64,000 nucleotides of DNA from Tubulanus polymorphus (Eukaryota > Nemertea > Palaeonemertea > Tubulaniformes > Tubulanidae): the NCBI RefSeq assembly GCF_964204645.1, contig NC_134027.1, positions 17,784,485-17,848,484 on the forward strand, in the 5' to 3' direction. The notes below the pieces were generated by a model, which saw only the letters and a program-made list of their open reading frames with translations, was not told where the DNA came from and searched no databases. Below, one piece after another: positions 35,630 to 47,900 of the stretch. How positions within the stretch are numbered: position 1 is the stretch's first letter; each line of letters begins with the position of its first letter. The translations under genes were made by a program, and so were the position numbers.

Positions 35630-37667
35630 CTATGAATGTGGAGACCCATCCTCATAAAGAGAATGAATAGGCTCTGTTGCGTTCATATCATTTGATATGA
35701 GGCTACGTGTTATCTTCAATTGAAATCACGTTGTTTTTTTAAAGGGTGGGCGAGAATATATTCTTACGTTTTTGTTTCTCTGAATGTTGCTTTTTAAGAG
35801 TTCAATAATTTCAGTCTACCAAACAAAGGATTTTCCGTATGTTTCGTGACATGTTTTTCCATAACCCTAGGAGAGCATTTTAGGTATTTTTTGCGGATGA
35901 CCGAAAGCTGCTGTCCCTTTCTAGTAATTTGATGATATCCGTCGAAATCTAAATTCTAAAAAGGAATCAGGCATATCTTCTTGTTTGACTGAATATGAAC
36001 TCAACAACAAGTGACACTCCCTTCAAAGGCGCCGAAGTAAAATCATGTGTCGAGTGGAGATGATATTGTGTCAGAATTTCTTCAAAATCGGAGAAAATTG
36101 AATATTTTGAAAATAATCATTATACATGTATGTTTAAATCCGTTATAACTGGAGCAATTTTCATGAAAGAATATCTCTGGAATCAATGAAATGTAATTAA
36201 GAAGAATACTATGTTTAAAAAGTTATCAAAGACATTTGAAAAAAGTTTTCTGAATTCGTCAACTGTTAAACTAGTAACAACCAGATGTGTTCCCATTAAA
36301 CCACCGACCGCGAGCGGAGTCGATGTGAGATGTGCCCTACACTGAAAATCTCAAGTGCTATACAACCGGTTTTTTAGGTGCCTCTGAATGTCGGCCGTTA
36401 AAAAACTGAACAATTCCCATTTGGAAAGGGCCTACGTAGTTAGAGAAAATTCAAGATGTGTATATCGTGTGATACAGGCTCCATATTTCATGTGCGTTTG
36501 GAATTTAACCTTGTTTATAACGAAACACGCATGTATTTATGCTATTTTAGATTTAAAAAGAGCGCACGAAAGTGTTTCATGAGATCCGCAAATAACGTCA
36601 AGTTATTCATGCATTTTTGATTAATATGAATAAATTTCGCTTCGAAATCTTTAAATTTCTCAGGTGGATTATTCAATAAATTCACAACAGTCCATTATGG
36701 TTTAGTTTGACGCCAATCGTTCTTTTAAAGATCTTTCTTTCTCGAAGAAAGATTTTCTTAAAAACTTTGATTATGGCGAATCTTTTATGTGTCCGATAGT
36801 TAAACCTTCGGGTATTATACAAGAACACAAATCTTTAAAGATATTCATAACATACTGAAGGATATCACAGTTTATACCCGAAGATATGCAGTTGGATAGA
36901 TCTTTTTGTTTCGACTCGCATGCGACAGTAAAAACGGTACTTGATATAATAAGTGAACTTCATCATTGATATTTTCACTAATCTACTTGAATTCCAAAAA
37001 AGAACTGACAATGAAAAAGGGGTTACAGCTGTGACTGATATCACTCAAAATTTCAATTCCTATGAACACTTTTCATGTAAAGAAAACTATTAACGAAACA
37101 GTTTTTAGAGGCGAAGAATCCCCGTTACCATTGAATTTTCAAAACTTGTAGGAATGGTTAATGCCTCGGTGACCACTGGTCTAGTACGCGGTTTTCTGAA
37201 ATGAAAGTGGCCAAGTCTAAAGAACAACTATTGTATCACATGATTTCAAATATTAGGAACCCAATGCGTTTAATGATTTAATTAATTGGTATCGTGCAGA
37301 TTGGTTGAAAGACGAGTGTTAGTCACCTTGTGATTTAATTGTTTTTCATGCATCGATTAATTAATCTTATTATAACTTATTAGTAGGCGCTTCCCGCAAA
37401 CATTTTCTATTCGTTGAGTTTTCAATCGCAGTACTGTTCAAATGATTCGAGTCAAGTAGTAAAAAGTTTATGTATTAGCATTACTATGCAGTGAAAATAA
37501 CGCATGGGGTAAGTGAGGTGCTGTGATCCAGATGTGTAACCCATTTATGGGTAATAAATTTCCATCATGTCAACGCCATTCAAAAACAGTAGCAAAACTT
37601 TCTGCTGGTTTCTAGAAATAGCAATACGACGACAAGCACTTTCGAATTCGACCACGATATTTGAGAA

Positions 37668-38000
37668 GTTTCACTTGGGCAGTGGTGGTCAGTGATAGTC
37701 AATTTATGAATTTTAATGGCGAATCCTTTCTAGTTTCACACCAAATGCAGTACCGGTATATCGTTCTTTCAAGAAGTTTCAATTGGTCAGTGATGGTCAA
37801 TTTATGAATTTTCAATGGCGACTCCTTTCTAGTTTCACATCAAATGCGGTAGCGGTATATCGTTCTTTCAAGAAGTTTCAATTGGTCAGTGGTGGTCAGT
37901 GATGGTCAATTTATTAATTTTCAATGGCGAATCCTTTCTAGTTTGACACCATAACGCGGTATATCGTTTTCATATTCGAGAAGTTTGAATTGGTCATTGG
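37668..38000 (+). repeat. ~109 bp tandem repeat inside T6 copy 3
   Basis: About three units of the GGTCAGTGATGGTCAA array; the second unit lacks one of the TGGTCAGTG half-repeats. Confidence 0.75.
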
Positions 38001-38571
38001 TGGTCAGTGATGGTCAGTGATGAATTTGCAATGATGATTCCTTAGTAGTTTGAAAACAAACATGACATGATAAATTTCCGAAATTCGAAGTCAAGTGTTC
38101 AGACTCGGGGATATCTCAATTGGTCAGTTACTGACCATCATGGTGTCACCATTGTGGTCTATGGCTCAAATGAAACATGTGGAACCGACGAAGGGGCCCA
38201 AAAGCGTTAAGTCATTTCCTGGAGTGACGTGATCCAAAAATGCCCTAACTGGAAAAGGCAGTCCCTCAATTGGATGAAACCAAATCGGACAGGAAAATTA
38301 AAATTTGGGAAGGTCACAGGTAGTGGTCTTTCTACGAAGCCCACGCGGTGAGCGTATTATTATAAAATCTTTTTTTAAACCACCATGTACCACGAAGAAG
38401 TAAGCATCGTTGCAAGCACTTGAAACAGCCATTAACCACTTGAAACTGTCAGATCAAACATCATACCGCATCCCCGCAAAGAGGGGTGGTTCAGCAAACC
38501 GGAGTTTTCATTGGCTTTTCTGGACTACCCCGCCAGTACGGGTAGCCGAGCAAACCGGAAAACTCATAATG

Positions 38572-39916
38572 GGGTATAGTTTACGTACGTGAATGAAGGA
38601 TTCCAAAGTGATTTTGTGTAATTTTCAGAACATTTACAAAGAATATTCACAAAATAATGTCAAAAAATGTTATTTTTAGTTCGTATTTCTCCGTAGAAAC
38701 CGATTGGAATACTGGATTCGAATCCCACAAAAAGCACAGTCCCTTAGCAACGGGTCGAATTTTTTTAGAATAACAAGCGCGCCGGTTTCACAGCATCACT
38801 AAGGGTCGAGTCCGGGAGAATAAGGCGCGCGCGCGGTCCGCGTGTTACAAAAAAACCGTCCCGCTACACACAAGTACTGAATAATCAACTCAAAATTTTG
38901 CCAATCCCTGGGAGTAAAATGCCGTGCGTTTTTTAACATATCGTATCTTTATATGTTTTTTACTCCCGTTTTTCAAACGTTATTCCCCTTTTCCGTTTCG
39001 AGTAAAATACGTATACGCTATAATCCGTACTTAAAATACCGTTGTTCCATTAATTCCGTACCCACGCAACCCGTTGTAATACTTAGGAACAAATCTTTAG
39101 TGTAAAACATATAAAACTATTGAAGCCATGAGATTTAATGTAGAAATCTGACGTTTTTTAACTACAGAAAATTTTGTTTTCGTGTAATCGATAAAACAAT
39201 AGGCTCTCTATGTAGGCTTATCAACATTCCCAAACTCCCACGTTTTTTTTCGCAGAAAATGATTTTTTTTCTTTTTTAATCACGGGTCCCTTGATTCGCT
39301 CGAAGATCTATCATATTTTGGGTGATTTTCTTTGGTCCCGCCACCGGGTGCCTTCCTTCAGCATAACCTACATTTTTTACAATGTAGAACTTGGGAACAC
39401 AGTTCCTGTGTAAAACATATAAAACTATTAAAGCCGTTCGTAAAAAATATCAGATAAGTGCGTATATAATATCATATAAGATTTATCGTCGTACGAAAGA
39501 TAAAACAAACAAGGCTTTCAATTTGTAATTAACACTCCCAAAGCATGTTTTTTTCGCAAAAATGAATTCCTTTTCTATACACGTATTTGATCACGGCGAA
39601 TCTTCGCTCGAATAGATCTTCGATATTTTGGGTGGTTTTCTTTGGCCACGGACCACGCCGAACACAGGTGCCCCACAAAACCTATGTTTTTTTTACAATG
39701 TAGAATTCTATATGAGTTGGGAAGGGCACTCGCCTCTATTTATTCTTTAAAACTTAAGACTGGCTGTGCGCTTCACCAAGTTTCGACTTTGACATATTAA
39801 GCGCACAGCGAGCGCCGAAGGCGCGAGCTGGAAGCTCCTTAAGTTAATCGCGCGTATGAGGCAAATTCAAATTTCCTATATTTCTCCATACCGTCCTTCT
39901 CAAACAGTGTAGTTTA
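38572..39916 (-). repeat. C repeat, long copy in reverse orientation, right of T6 copy 3
   Basis: Starts near TAGTTTACGTACG and ends CAGTGTAGTTTAC. It is collinear with 29695-30960 including the GCGAGCGCCGAAGGCGCG hairpin stretch (about 39805-39840). T6 copy 3 is therefore flanked by C units in opposite orientations, unlike copy 2. Confidence 0.75.
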
Positions 39917-40770
39917 CTAAGATAAAATCCCACTATTTACAGATTAAAAGAATTTAAAAACCAGAATTTATTTATTAGATCTAAAATATTTAAAAGACAC
40001 GACGTTTCGATCTCACCCTAGAGATCATCGTCAGGTGTGAGAAATAGACTAAAAACAGGGGTATATATACAGAGGAGGACAGGTTAATTGAGTATTTTAA
40101 TTGGTGAGTGAGTAAATAATTAGTGTTTGGCAAGGCATGAAGTAATATACTTAGAAAGAAGGGAATTGTGCGAAGAAAAGCCAATATTTAAATTGGTACT
40201 AATATCTGAGTGACGAGTAATTAGGGCAGACTCAACTATGTGGCGTTTAGTGTAATTGCCGGAAGTATAAATAATTTCGGCTTTATCAAAATTAAAACGA
40301 TGACCAGTGTTCCAAACGTGATTGGCTACGCCACTAGCCGGTTTTTGATTTATTATATCCTTTTTGTGTTCCGAAATTCGAGTTTTTAAATCACCAGTTT
40401 CTCCAAAGTAAATTTTATCACAGCCAAAACAAGGAATTTTGTAAACTCCGCAGTCCAAAGGTTTAGATTGATTGTTTTTAACCAGTCTTACTAATTTTGT
40501 TTTCATACGTGAAAATGATTTGTTTATCCAATAAAGGGAGAGAGTGACGAAACTTTTCCAAAACAGGTACATACGGAACTACAATGAACTCTGAAATGTG
40601 TTTTTTATTTTCTGGAGGTTTAGAATTGAAGAAAGTACGTTTAGCCTTAGAAATAGCGATTTTCAAAATGTGATCAGGGTAAGCCAATTTTCTAAGAGAG
40701 TTGGATATATGGTCAAATTCAGCCGAAAGGAAGGTTTCATCGCAGATCCGCAGTGCACGGAGAAAGAGGC
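39917..40770 (-). pseudogene. Penelope-like element 3' fragment with GIY-YIG endonuclease
   Basis: Read on the minus strand, the distal part gives LRICDETFLSAEFDH and SLRKLAYPDH, the thumb/linker region of Penelope-like reverse transcriptases. A GIY-YIG domain follows with GVYKIPCFGC, KIYFGETGDLKTRISEHK and VANHVWNTGH. The domain nicks DNA for target-primed reverse transcription. A one-base frameshift near 40497-40503 splits linker and endonuclease. The reverse transcriptase core is missing, as the fragment joins a foreign gene at about 40770. A conserved hairpin lies downstream (39995-40035). Confidence 0.88.
39995..40035 (-). ncRNA. Hammerhead-like hairpin in the Penelope-like element
   Basis: On the minus strand CTGACGA is followed by one extra base, a perfect 6 bp stem (GATCTC / GAGATC) and GAAAC, then GTC. 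This resembles the CUGANGA and GAAA core boxes of hammerhead ribozymes, which Penelope-like elements are known to carry. Stem I cannot be formed from the flanks and there is an extra base before stem II, so activity is doubtful. Confidence 0.3.
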
Positions 40771-42907
40771 CTTGAGCGAGACCGTGCCCTCTGCTGCTTT
40801 GGATATATTGAAAGCGGGCGCATTCTCCATCAGGCGAACTAAGAAGTCATACTCTAGAACACCGATCGACTTAACTTTAGAGCAGACAGTGAACTGAGAT
40901 GCAGCCTCATCTGCCACTGGAATAGTCCATTTTGCCAGTTCAGAAAGTGCATTTCGTAGGTGGTGCGTCAATTTGTCACAGAGAAGTATGGCAGTATCAG
41001 AATTGAAAGGTTTATGTGGTGTCCAAGCTGGTGAAACACCAGCAAACCAGCTTCGAAAGCATCGAGTGATTAGAGATAACAAAGATTCTGAAGCTCTTCT
41101 CCGTTCCATGAAAAACATGTGCAATCCCTTTGCCATTGATGGTCCTTCACTTTTGGTGAACATCGCAACAGGGAAAGCCGCAAAGAAGAATACCAGAGAT
41201 TTCCTGCTGAATACAATACAGCGTGGAGCAACTCAGCGGCACAAATTCTTAAAAGAATGGGCAAACGATGAAACCAGGTTTCTGAAAAAAGTTCCCAGGA
41301 TAAAGATGGAAAATTTTGCTGCTGAAAATGTGAAACGCAAAACTCTATCAAAGGATACGAAGTCACTCAATGCAGCCGAGGGAGCGCGTGACGCTTTCGG
41401 GCATCTCATCACCAAACTTTTCCTGGAAAATGAGTCAATAGATCTTAGGGATATTCTCAGTTACCCAATCACTGATGTCCCTTTGTCACTAGCCCATGCT
41501 GATGGTACACCAACTAAGACAGAGAAAGCAAAATTGACACAGCTTTTAGAATCCAAACTGGAATACAGGACAAATACCATTGCTGCTGCAGATGTCACAT
41601 TATTCGATGGTGGGCTCATACTCCATGAAGTATTTCCAAGCCATAACAGATCCACATATGGAAGTATAGCTTGTAATATAATGGTCAAAATCTGCTCTGC
41701 TAAATGTGATGCTGTTCATCTGCTGCTAGATAGGTACATTTCTCCATCCATTACAGATCTTGAGCGACAGAAAAGAGGTGCAGAGCAAGAAGAGAGCTCT
41801 TTCGTCATTACTGGAGCAGAACAACAGCAACGCAAAAAAGGAACTGATCTTTTACGAAATGGCCCTTTCAAAGAGGCATTTGCAGTATTTCTGTTGAAGG
41901 AAGTTCGGAAAGAACACTATGCACCAATAGTTGGTAGAAAAATTGTATTTGTTTCACATGGAGGTGCATGCGTAAAATTGTGGGTAAACTCTACAGGTAT
42001 TCTGCAATCTACGGAGCCAAGCCAATACCAAGGTGTCCATGAGGAAGCAGACACGCTGATTGGATTTCACGCCTTCGTGGCCCAATGAAACATCGTTATC
42101 AGATCATCTGATACTGATGTCTTAGTCATCATGATTGGGATCAGCACAAAAATTCCAAATAGCCATATAACAATGGATTACGGATCCAGTAACAACCGCC
42201 GCCTTATTGATGTAACGGGCATATCTTTACAGCTCAACTTAAAACACAAAGGTTTAAGTGAATCGTTGATCGGCTTCCATAGCCTGACAGGATGTGACTT
42301 CACTTCGGCGTTTTAAAGGAAGGGGAAGGCAAATCCTTTGACCCATCTTGAAAACAATGAAAAGCATATTAACGCATTGATGTCACTAAATACAACAAGT
42401 CCAGACCATGCTTCACTTCATACTTACATCTGTCGAGTATATGGGCACAAAAAGGAGGATGATATAAATGAAGCTAGGTTCCAATCATTCTTCCAGATGA
42501 CCGGTGGATTGAAAATGACTGTAAAGGTGAAGAAGCTGAATTGTTCATCTCTGCTTCCCTGTTCGAAATCATTAAAGCAGCATATCTTACGGGCAAATTA
42601 TGTCGCCTTGATATGGAGCAGGGCATATACTGCTGAACCAGGTAAAGGGTTAGATCCTCTCCAATTTGGTTGGACAGAAGTCGAAAATGGTACGTACAGT
42701 CCATTATGGTACAGTGGACCACCCTTACCGGCGACTGTACGTAAGTCAAATGAAACAATGGAGTCATCAGAAGATCCTTATGAGGCAGATACTGACATTG
42801 AAAGTGACAACGATTGTGATGACAGCCAGGATGGCACGGATGATGAACTGGATTTAGACATCAGCCCCTGGAGCGATGACAATGAGAGTGAAAGTGATGG
42901 TGATTAA
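40771..42907 (+). pseudogene. PIN/FEN-like nuclease-domain protein, multicopy invertebrate family, with in-frame stops
   Basis: One frame is maintained through the region with three stops: TGA 40895-40897, TGA 42086-42088 and TAA 42314-42316, and no frameshift. Visible motifs in order are RKHRVIRDNKD, FDGGLILHE, TYGSIACNIM, HEEADTLIGFH, SSDTDVLVI, GFHSLTGCD, then KGLDPLQFGW and a very acidic tail. Conserved acidic positions around FDGG, EEAD, SDTD and GCD suggest a PIN/FEN-like nuclease fold. I recall similar proteins as large, poorly understood families in cnidarians and molluscs, often labelled by a CXC domain that is not present here. The 5' end is lost at the Penelope junction. The first two TGAs could come from CGA. 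No intron is visible. Function unknown. Confidence 0.6.
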
Positions 42908-43547
42908 AACATAGGCCCTCTTTGTATGTAATATTTAGTTCACTGTGAAATAAATGATTTTTGTTGAATGTTTTTGGAATTTTGATTTCTTGTAACTTGT
43001 TTGATTTAAACTTAGTGTGTTGGTAGCCCTTTAGTTTATCTAGTTTAAGGGTGGACTGTATCGAAATGGTTTTAGGTGAGAGCTGCTGTTGAATGACCTG
43101 TTTTAAATCAACAATCAATAAAACTATTGTCTGTACCTTCTTGGCACAGATGAAAGCCGCTGTTGAAGTGTTTTTTATGTAGCTATGTCATTGACACAAA
43201 TAAAAATTTCTGTGTCCATTTGAATAAAAACTGTCTCAGGCGTCTGTAAATTGGACTGCTGTCTGGAGCCCTGTACATGCAGATTTTGCTGTCACGAGTA
43301 TTTTTAGTAAGTAAGTATCGTGTCATAACATCACTTTGAAATTAAAATTATGCATTTCTCTCTTCCTTTGAATAAATCCATGGTCCGGGACCCCCAAAAG
43401 CCACTGTCTCGACCCCCGTACAGGAGAAAATTGCTGTCATTGATATCTTGCATCTCAAAGTTATCAGTTAGAAAAGATGTGATTAGTTTCAGCTATTTCT
43501 CACCATATTTTAAAAATGTCATCCGGGGACATCTTGGGGTCTATGGG
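42908..43547 (+). other. 3' flank of the PIN/FEN-like pseudogene
   Basis: AT-rich, with AATAAA signals near 42948 and again near 43117, 43199 and 43224, which could serve polyadenylation. No coding region is supported. Confidence 0.4.
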
Positions 43548-44241
43548 CAGGGGTGGATCCAGACCGTATTAGCCGTATTGCCCAATACGGTCTAGAATTT
43601 TTAAGTGCCCTTCGAAATTTCACCGGCAATATTTTTGACGGCATTATTTCAGCAACCGCTAATTCCGTGTCCGTAATCCGGGCATAATTATAAAATTAAT
43701 CGGTACCGCTGCCGAGAAAGTGAGGAGAGATAATCATATTTGTAAAGCCTTTAATCATGATAAAATAAATAGGGCACTCTCCTTTTGCAAGGGGCACTCA
43801 TGCTTTAGATGAGGGCACCTTGTCCTTGCCTTTTCAGGGAGGGCTAAAGGGGCACTCGTACTTTAGAAGAGGGCACTATACGCGGAAAATGTTGAAGAAA
43901 AGGGCACTTTTTTGCCAAATTTTTAAAATTTTAGGGGCACTTTTGGTTTGGAAGATGGCACACGACATGAGGATAAATGTGAAGACGAGGCAATTTTTGC
44001 CGATTGTTAACAATGAAGGGGCACTTAGCCGTATTCTGTATAATTGTTAAGGGGCACTTTTAAAGATTATAGGGGCACTAGGCGAAGTTGGCGACAACCA
44101 TTCTTTCATGGGTTCGCCAGCTTCATTTTTTATCCGCATCCGTTGAAATCTTGTCTCGAATTCGTTTATTCTGGATTGCTCTGCTAGCCTCTAGAAGCCC
44201 TCTAAAAGCCTTTAAATGGTACCATATTTTCAAAATTTTCA
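43548..44241 (-). mobile_element. hAT-like element, longer truncated relative
   Basis: Starts CAGGGGTGGATCCAGACCG and shares its first ~100 bp with the complement of the right end of 35285-35629. Its far end (CTCTAAAAGCCTTTAAATGG to CAAAATTTTC, 44205-44241) matches the middle of the short copy. The extra interior carries at least eight GGGCACT motifs (for example near 43850, 43870, 43903, 43935, 44019 and 44051). The second terminus is missing; Polinton DNA begins at about 44242. Confidence 0.7.
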
Positions 44242-44252
44242 GGAAGGAATCA

Positions 44253-44573
44253 TCATTGCAACCCAGAACTACTACCTAATTTGTGCCAGGCTTTTCTATT
44301 AATTTCTTGTGCTAATGTATCTAAATTATATATCCCCGGTTTTAAATATATATAGACCCATGAATCTATGTGTCTATTAAAAACTAAAAAGGCTCTATGT
44401 TCAATAGTTTTATTCGATATATTATAAAAAGAATTACATAAACTTATATTAACTAATTTTAAATCTACACAATTCTTGAAGTCTCTATCTAATTGTACTA
44501 GTAGATTATGTGATTTATAATTAGTAAGTCTTCTAGAATCAACAAATATTCTGTATTCTTTTAATTCTACCAT
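44253..44573 (-). pseudogene. Penton-like minor capsid protein, truncated
   Basis: 106 residues starting MVELKEYRIFVDSRR, clearly the same protein as 62615-61830 in element 2 over its first ~100 residues (VDSRRLTNYKSHNLLVQLD is shared). Polinton minor capsid proteins are single jelly-roll pentons. The frame is cut at the junction with the hAT-like element, about 150 codons short. The start has a TAAATG context and lies 14 bases from the next gene. Confidence 0.75.
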
Positions 44574-44587
44574 TTATTTTACATATT

Positions 44588-44941
44588 TTATTCGAAATCT
44601 ATTTCATGATGCCCTTTTTCATTCTTACCTTTGTATACGAAATAGAAATCTCCAGAACATAATTCTTCTAGATCTTCACTTGATAATCTATGAAATCTAT
44701 CCGGTAAATATGTTCTGAATTTATATGTATTTCCTTTCAATCCTTCATATTCTAAGTGTATAACTAATTTATCCCCATAGTTATTAGTAACTGTATCAAT
44801 ATTTGTAATTAGATATTTCTTATGGATTGTTAATTCTGTTAACTTTTTGAATTTATAATCTACAGATTTTACATTTGTTATATCTTTAATTCTATCTAGA
44901 AATAATTTGTTGTTCTCACTGTGTGTTTGTTTACTCTCCAT
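44588..44941 (-). CDS. Conserved small Polinton protein, unknown function
   Basis: 117 residues, intact, TATAAATGG at the start. The C-terminal half has YLPDRF, then LSSEDLEEL and YKGKNEKGHHEI. A decayed relative is the first gene of element 2 (53131-53457), with FLPDKW, LSTEELKDL and YHGKNEDGHHDL. Its place right after the polymerase gene suggests a role in replication, and the size and beta-rich look would fit a nucleic-acid-binding fold, but both are inference. No catalytic motif is seen. Confidence 0.65.
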   Translation of the reverse strand: MESKQTHSENNKLFLDRIKDITNVKSVDYKFKKLTELTIHKKYLITNIDTVTNNYGDKLVIHLEYEGLKGNTYKFRTYLPDRFHRLSSEDLEELCSGDFYFVYKGKNEKGHHEIDFE

Positions 44942-44970
44942 TTATAATACATATTTTTATTAAAATTTGA

Positions 44971-47900
44971 TTAACACGTTAGAATTCTTTTCATTATCTC
45001 GTTCTCTTTTGTTTCTTCTCTTTTAAATTTTAAGTATTCATCTAAATTACAACCATAAGCAACTGTATGAATTCCATCATCTAAAATATATCGTTTATCA
45101 TCAAATGGGTTTAGACTTATCTTTTCAATTTCTTCAATAAACATTTCATGATCTTCAGATCTTAAACATCTCATCTTATGTTTTCTAACTTCTTCATTGA
45201 ATATACAATTGATGTAATCTTTGAAATGAATATTCTTTTCTACTACACTTTTGGTTATTCCTTTTAACTTTTTAGCTTCATGTTCTTTAGTTTTATATGA
45301 ATACATTTTAGATCTAATACCAATGAATTCAATCATTTCTTCACCGCCTAATTCATCTTTGAATTTACCGGGAACTTTTTTATTATCATTGCTAAACAAT
45401 TTATGATCTTTAGGATAATTACTGAAATCAAAATGATGTTTTAATGTTTTTAAATCATTAGTTATGTTATCAGTTTTTATCTTTAATATGTAACTGTCAG
45501 TATCAAAATATAAGATTTCTATATGTTTTTCTCCAAAAAGTGGTTGTAATACATTATAATAGAATTCATACATTAGTAATTTTGATAATTCTAAAACTGA
45601 AGCGCCAACATAGATTGGTTTATCAAATTTCATTGATGTTCTTCTCATTTTAACTGCAGCTAAATTTTCATCAAATATTTTGTTACCAATGAACTTAGGA
45701 TATGTTTGTAAATGTCTAATTCTTTTACCATTACTAACTAACTCAATATCATTTCTATTTCTAATATTTTCACAAGTCTTACCATAGAATGCGTTATTCA
45801 TTAACTTGAAGAAATCTTTCTCGAAATCAGTTGTAGCTTCAGTTCTCTGTTTGGTGTTAAAATCTATATATTTTTCTAACCACTTAGATTGGCTGAATGG
45901 AATATATCTATGTACTTTTTTTTAGAACCATTCCTTGATTCAAATAAAACTTTAACATTCTATAATGTACTACATAATTATATTTATCTTCTTGAGTTAC
46001 CATTAACTTTTCTGTATGAATATGATTTTCGGGTTTAATTCTTTTTTTGGTAATTTGATAATTCTTCATGAGTTACAGTTTTATGTTCTGGACAGTATGC
46101 TAGATTTCTAGATTTAAATTTAATATGTTCAGGATATTCTAAATCTACAACAAAAAAGTAACCAGTATCTGAATCATCTGCAATATCTAGAATTCTTTTC
46201 TTCCAATCAAATTTGTCATTATTTTCATTCTGTAAAACTTCACTTATTTCAAATACTCCATAAGGTTGTGGTTCCATCATTGCCCAACCATACAAATTAT
46301 TTGCATCTATATATAATAACTTATATCCAGGGTTATCATTTACATTGAAATATCTATCCCCTAATACACCTGAAACTCCTCCTCTTATAGATTTTTCAAA
46401 TAATAGTAATTGATCTATATTTGTTACCAAATCCGTTTTTATATCTGTAAATTTTAATCCACAATCCCATGTTAATCCTGGTGATGAATAACAATGACAT
46501 GGATCAATATTGAAATATTTTAGGTTTACATCTCTAAACCTTTCGAATATATCGGTTAATAATAATACATCTGATTTTAGATATAAATCTACTAATTGTC
46601 CATGATTTTCTATTTTGAAATGATTCCAAATATTCAATGTTCTATTATATACTTCATCTTTAACATATTCATTTTTTAATTCATCATAGAATTGTTCTTT
46701 CAATAATTCAGTTATATTGAAATCATTATGTGATTTATAAAATGAATATGGAATTGCGCCTTTATATCTCATTAATTGGAAATCATCATTATTTGGGTAG
46801 TGTTGCTTTAATATTTTTAATTCATCATCAACTAATGATTTTGATAAGTTATCTAATGAACTATTTAAAAATCTATATGAATCTATAAATCTTAGGCAAC
46901 CAAATTGGAATGATATATAATTCTCAGATGTTTTAGCTAACACTCTAAATTTATAAGTTGGTATTTTATCTTTTGATCTATTTGAATTTAATCTTTATAT
47001 TTCATTATTAATTTCTTCTATTTTATGACATAACTGTTTGATGAATAAATGTGCATTATATCCTGATAGATTATGAAATATAACTGGTACAAAGTTAATT
47101 TTCTTAGCTTGTAAGTTACAATTCTCATGTGCAGCGCCTCTAAACTTTCTGTTCAAATGATCATGGTCTCTTACTTTTTTATCTTTATAATTAAATATCT
47201 TTTCACAATAATAACATTTATCTGCAAACTCAAATTCTTTTTTATCTTCTTCTGTCATTATAATTTCTATATTCTTATTTAACTTTTCATTAAATCTTAT
47301 TTCATATTCAATTAATAAGTCACAAAAATGATTGATAACATTTTCATTTCTATAATCATAATATTCACTTTCAATTAGTTCTGGATAATCAGATTTAATA
47401 TATAACCCGAAAGCTGCAGCTGATTAATCTTTTTAATAGTATTTGTTTTTGGTGGTTCTTCTGAAAAATCATTTTCATTAGAATTTAATTTCTTTCTTTT
47501 ATAATATATTTCTTTTCTATCTTGATCAGTTAATTCTTTATTTAATGATTCAAAATCTCCATATATAACAAATGGAACTTTATTTTTGTAATCGTATTTT
47601 TTGAATTCTAATATTTTATCTTTTTCATTTGGTAAAACTAATTTACAATAATCATGATTTTCACATAATTGTTTATGATTTAATAATGTACTTTCATTAC
47701 TGAATCTATGTAAACATTTTCTACATAGATATATTTTATTATGGTGATCACTTTCTGTTCTAAAGAATAAATCTATTTGTTTAATCCACATATAATGATT
47801 CTCATAATATAGTATATCTATAACATCGTTTGAATCATAATATTTTGATAGATATAAAGGTTCTAATGTATAATGTTTTATGTTGTTACCTTTTGTATTT

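Larger units (their letters stand above)
32334..38571 (+). mobile_element. T6 element copy 3
   Basis: From CATTATGAGAATGCCGG to CGGAAAACTCATAATG, 6,238 bp including a 345 bp hAT-like insertion. It is collinear with copies 1 and 2 and differs by scattered bases and small indels. It lacks the solo LTR and the inverted arm. A ~65 bp segment present in copies 1 and 2 around 9880-9970 is deleted near 34580. Confidence 0.85.

Noticed and set aside
40663-41163. 166-residue minus-strand frame
   Set aside because: It is the shadow of the PIN/FEN-like gene on the other strand; its right end overlaps the Penelope junction and shows no motif of its own.
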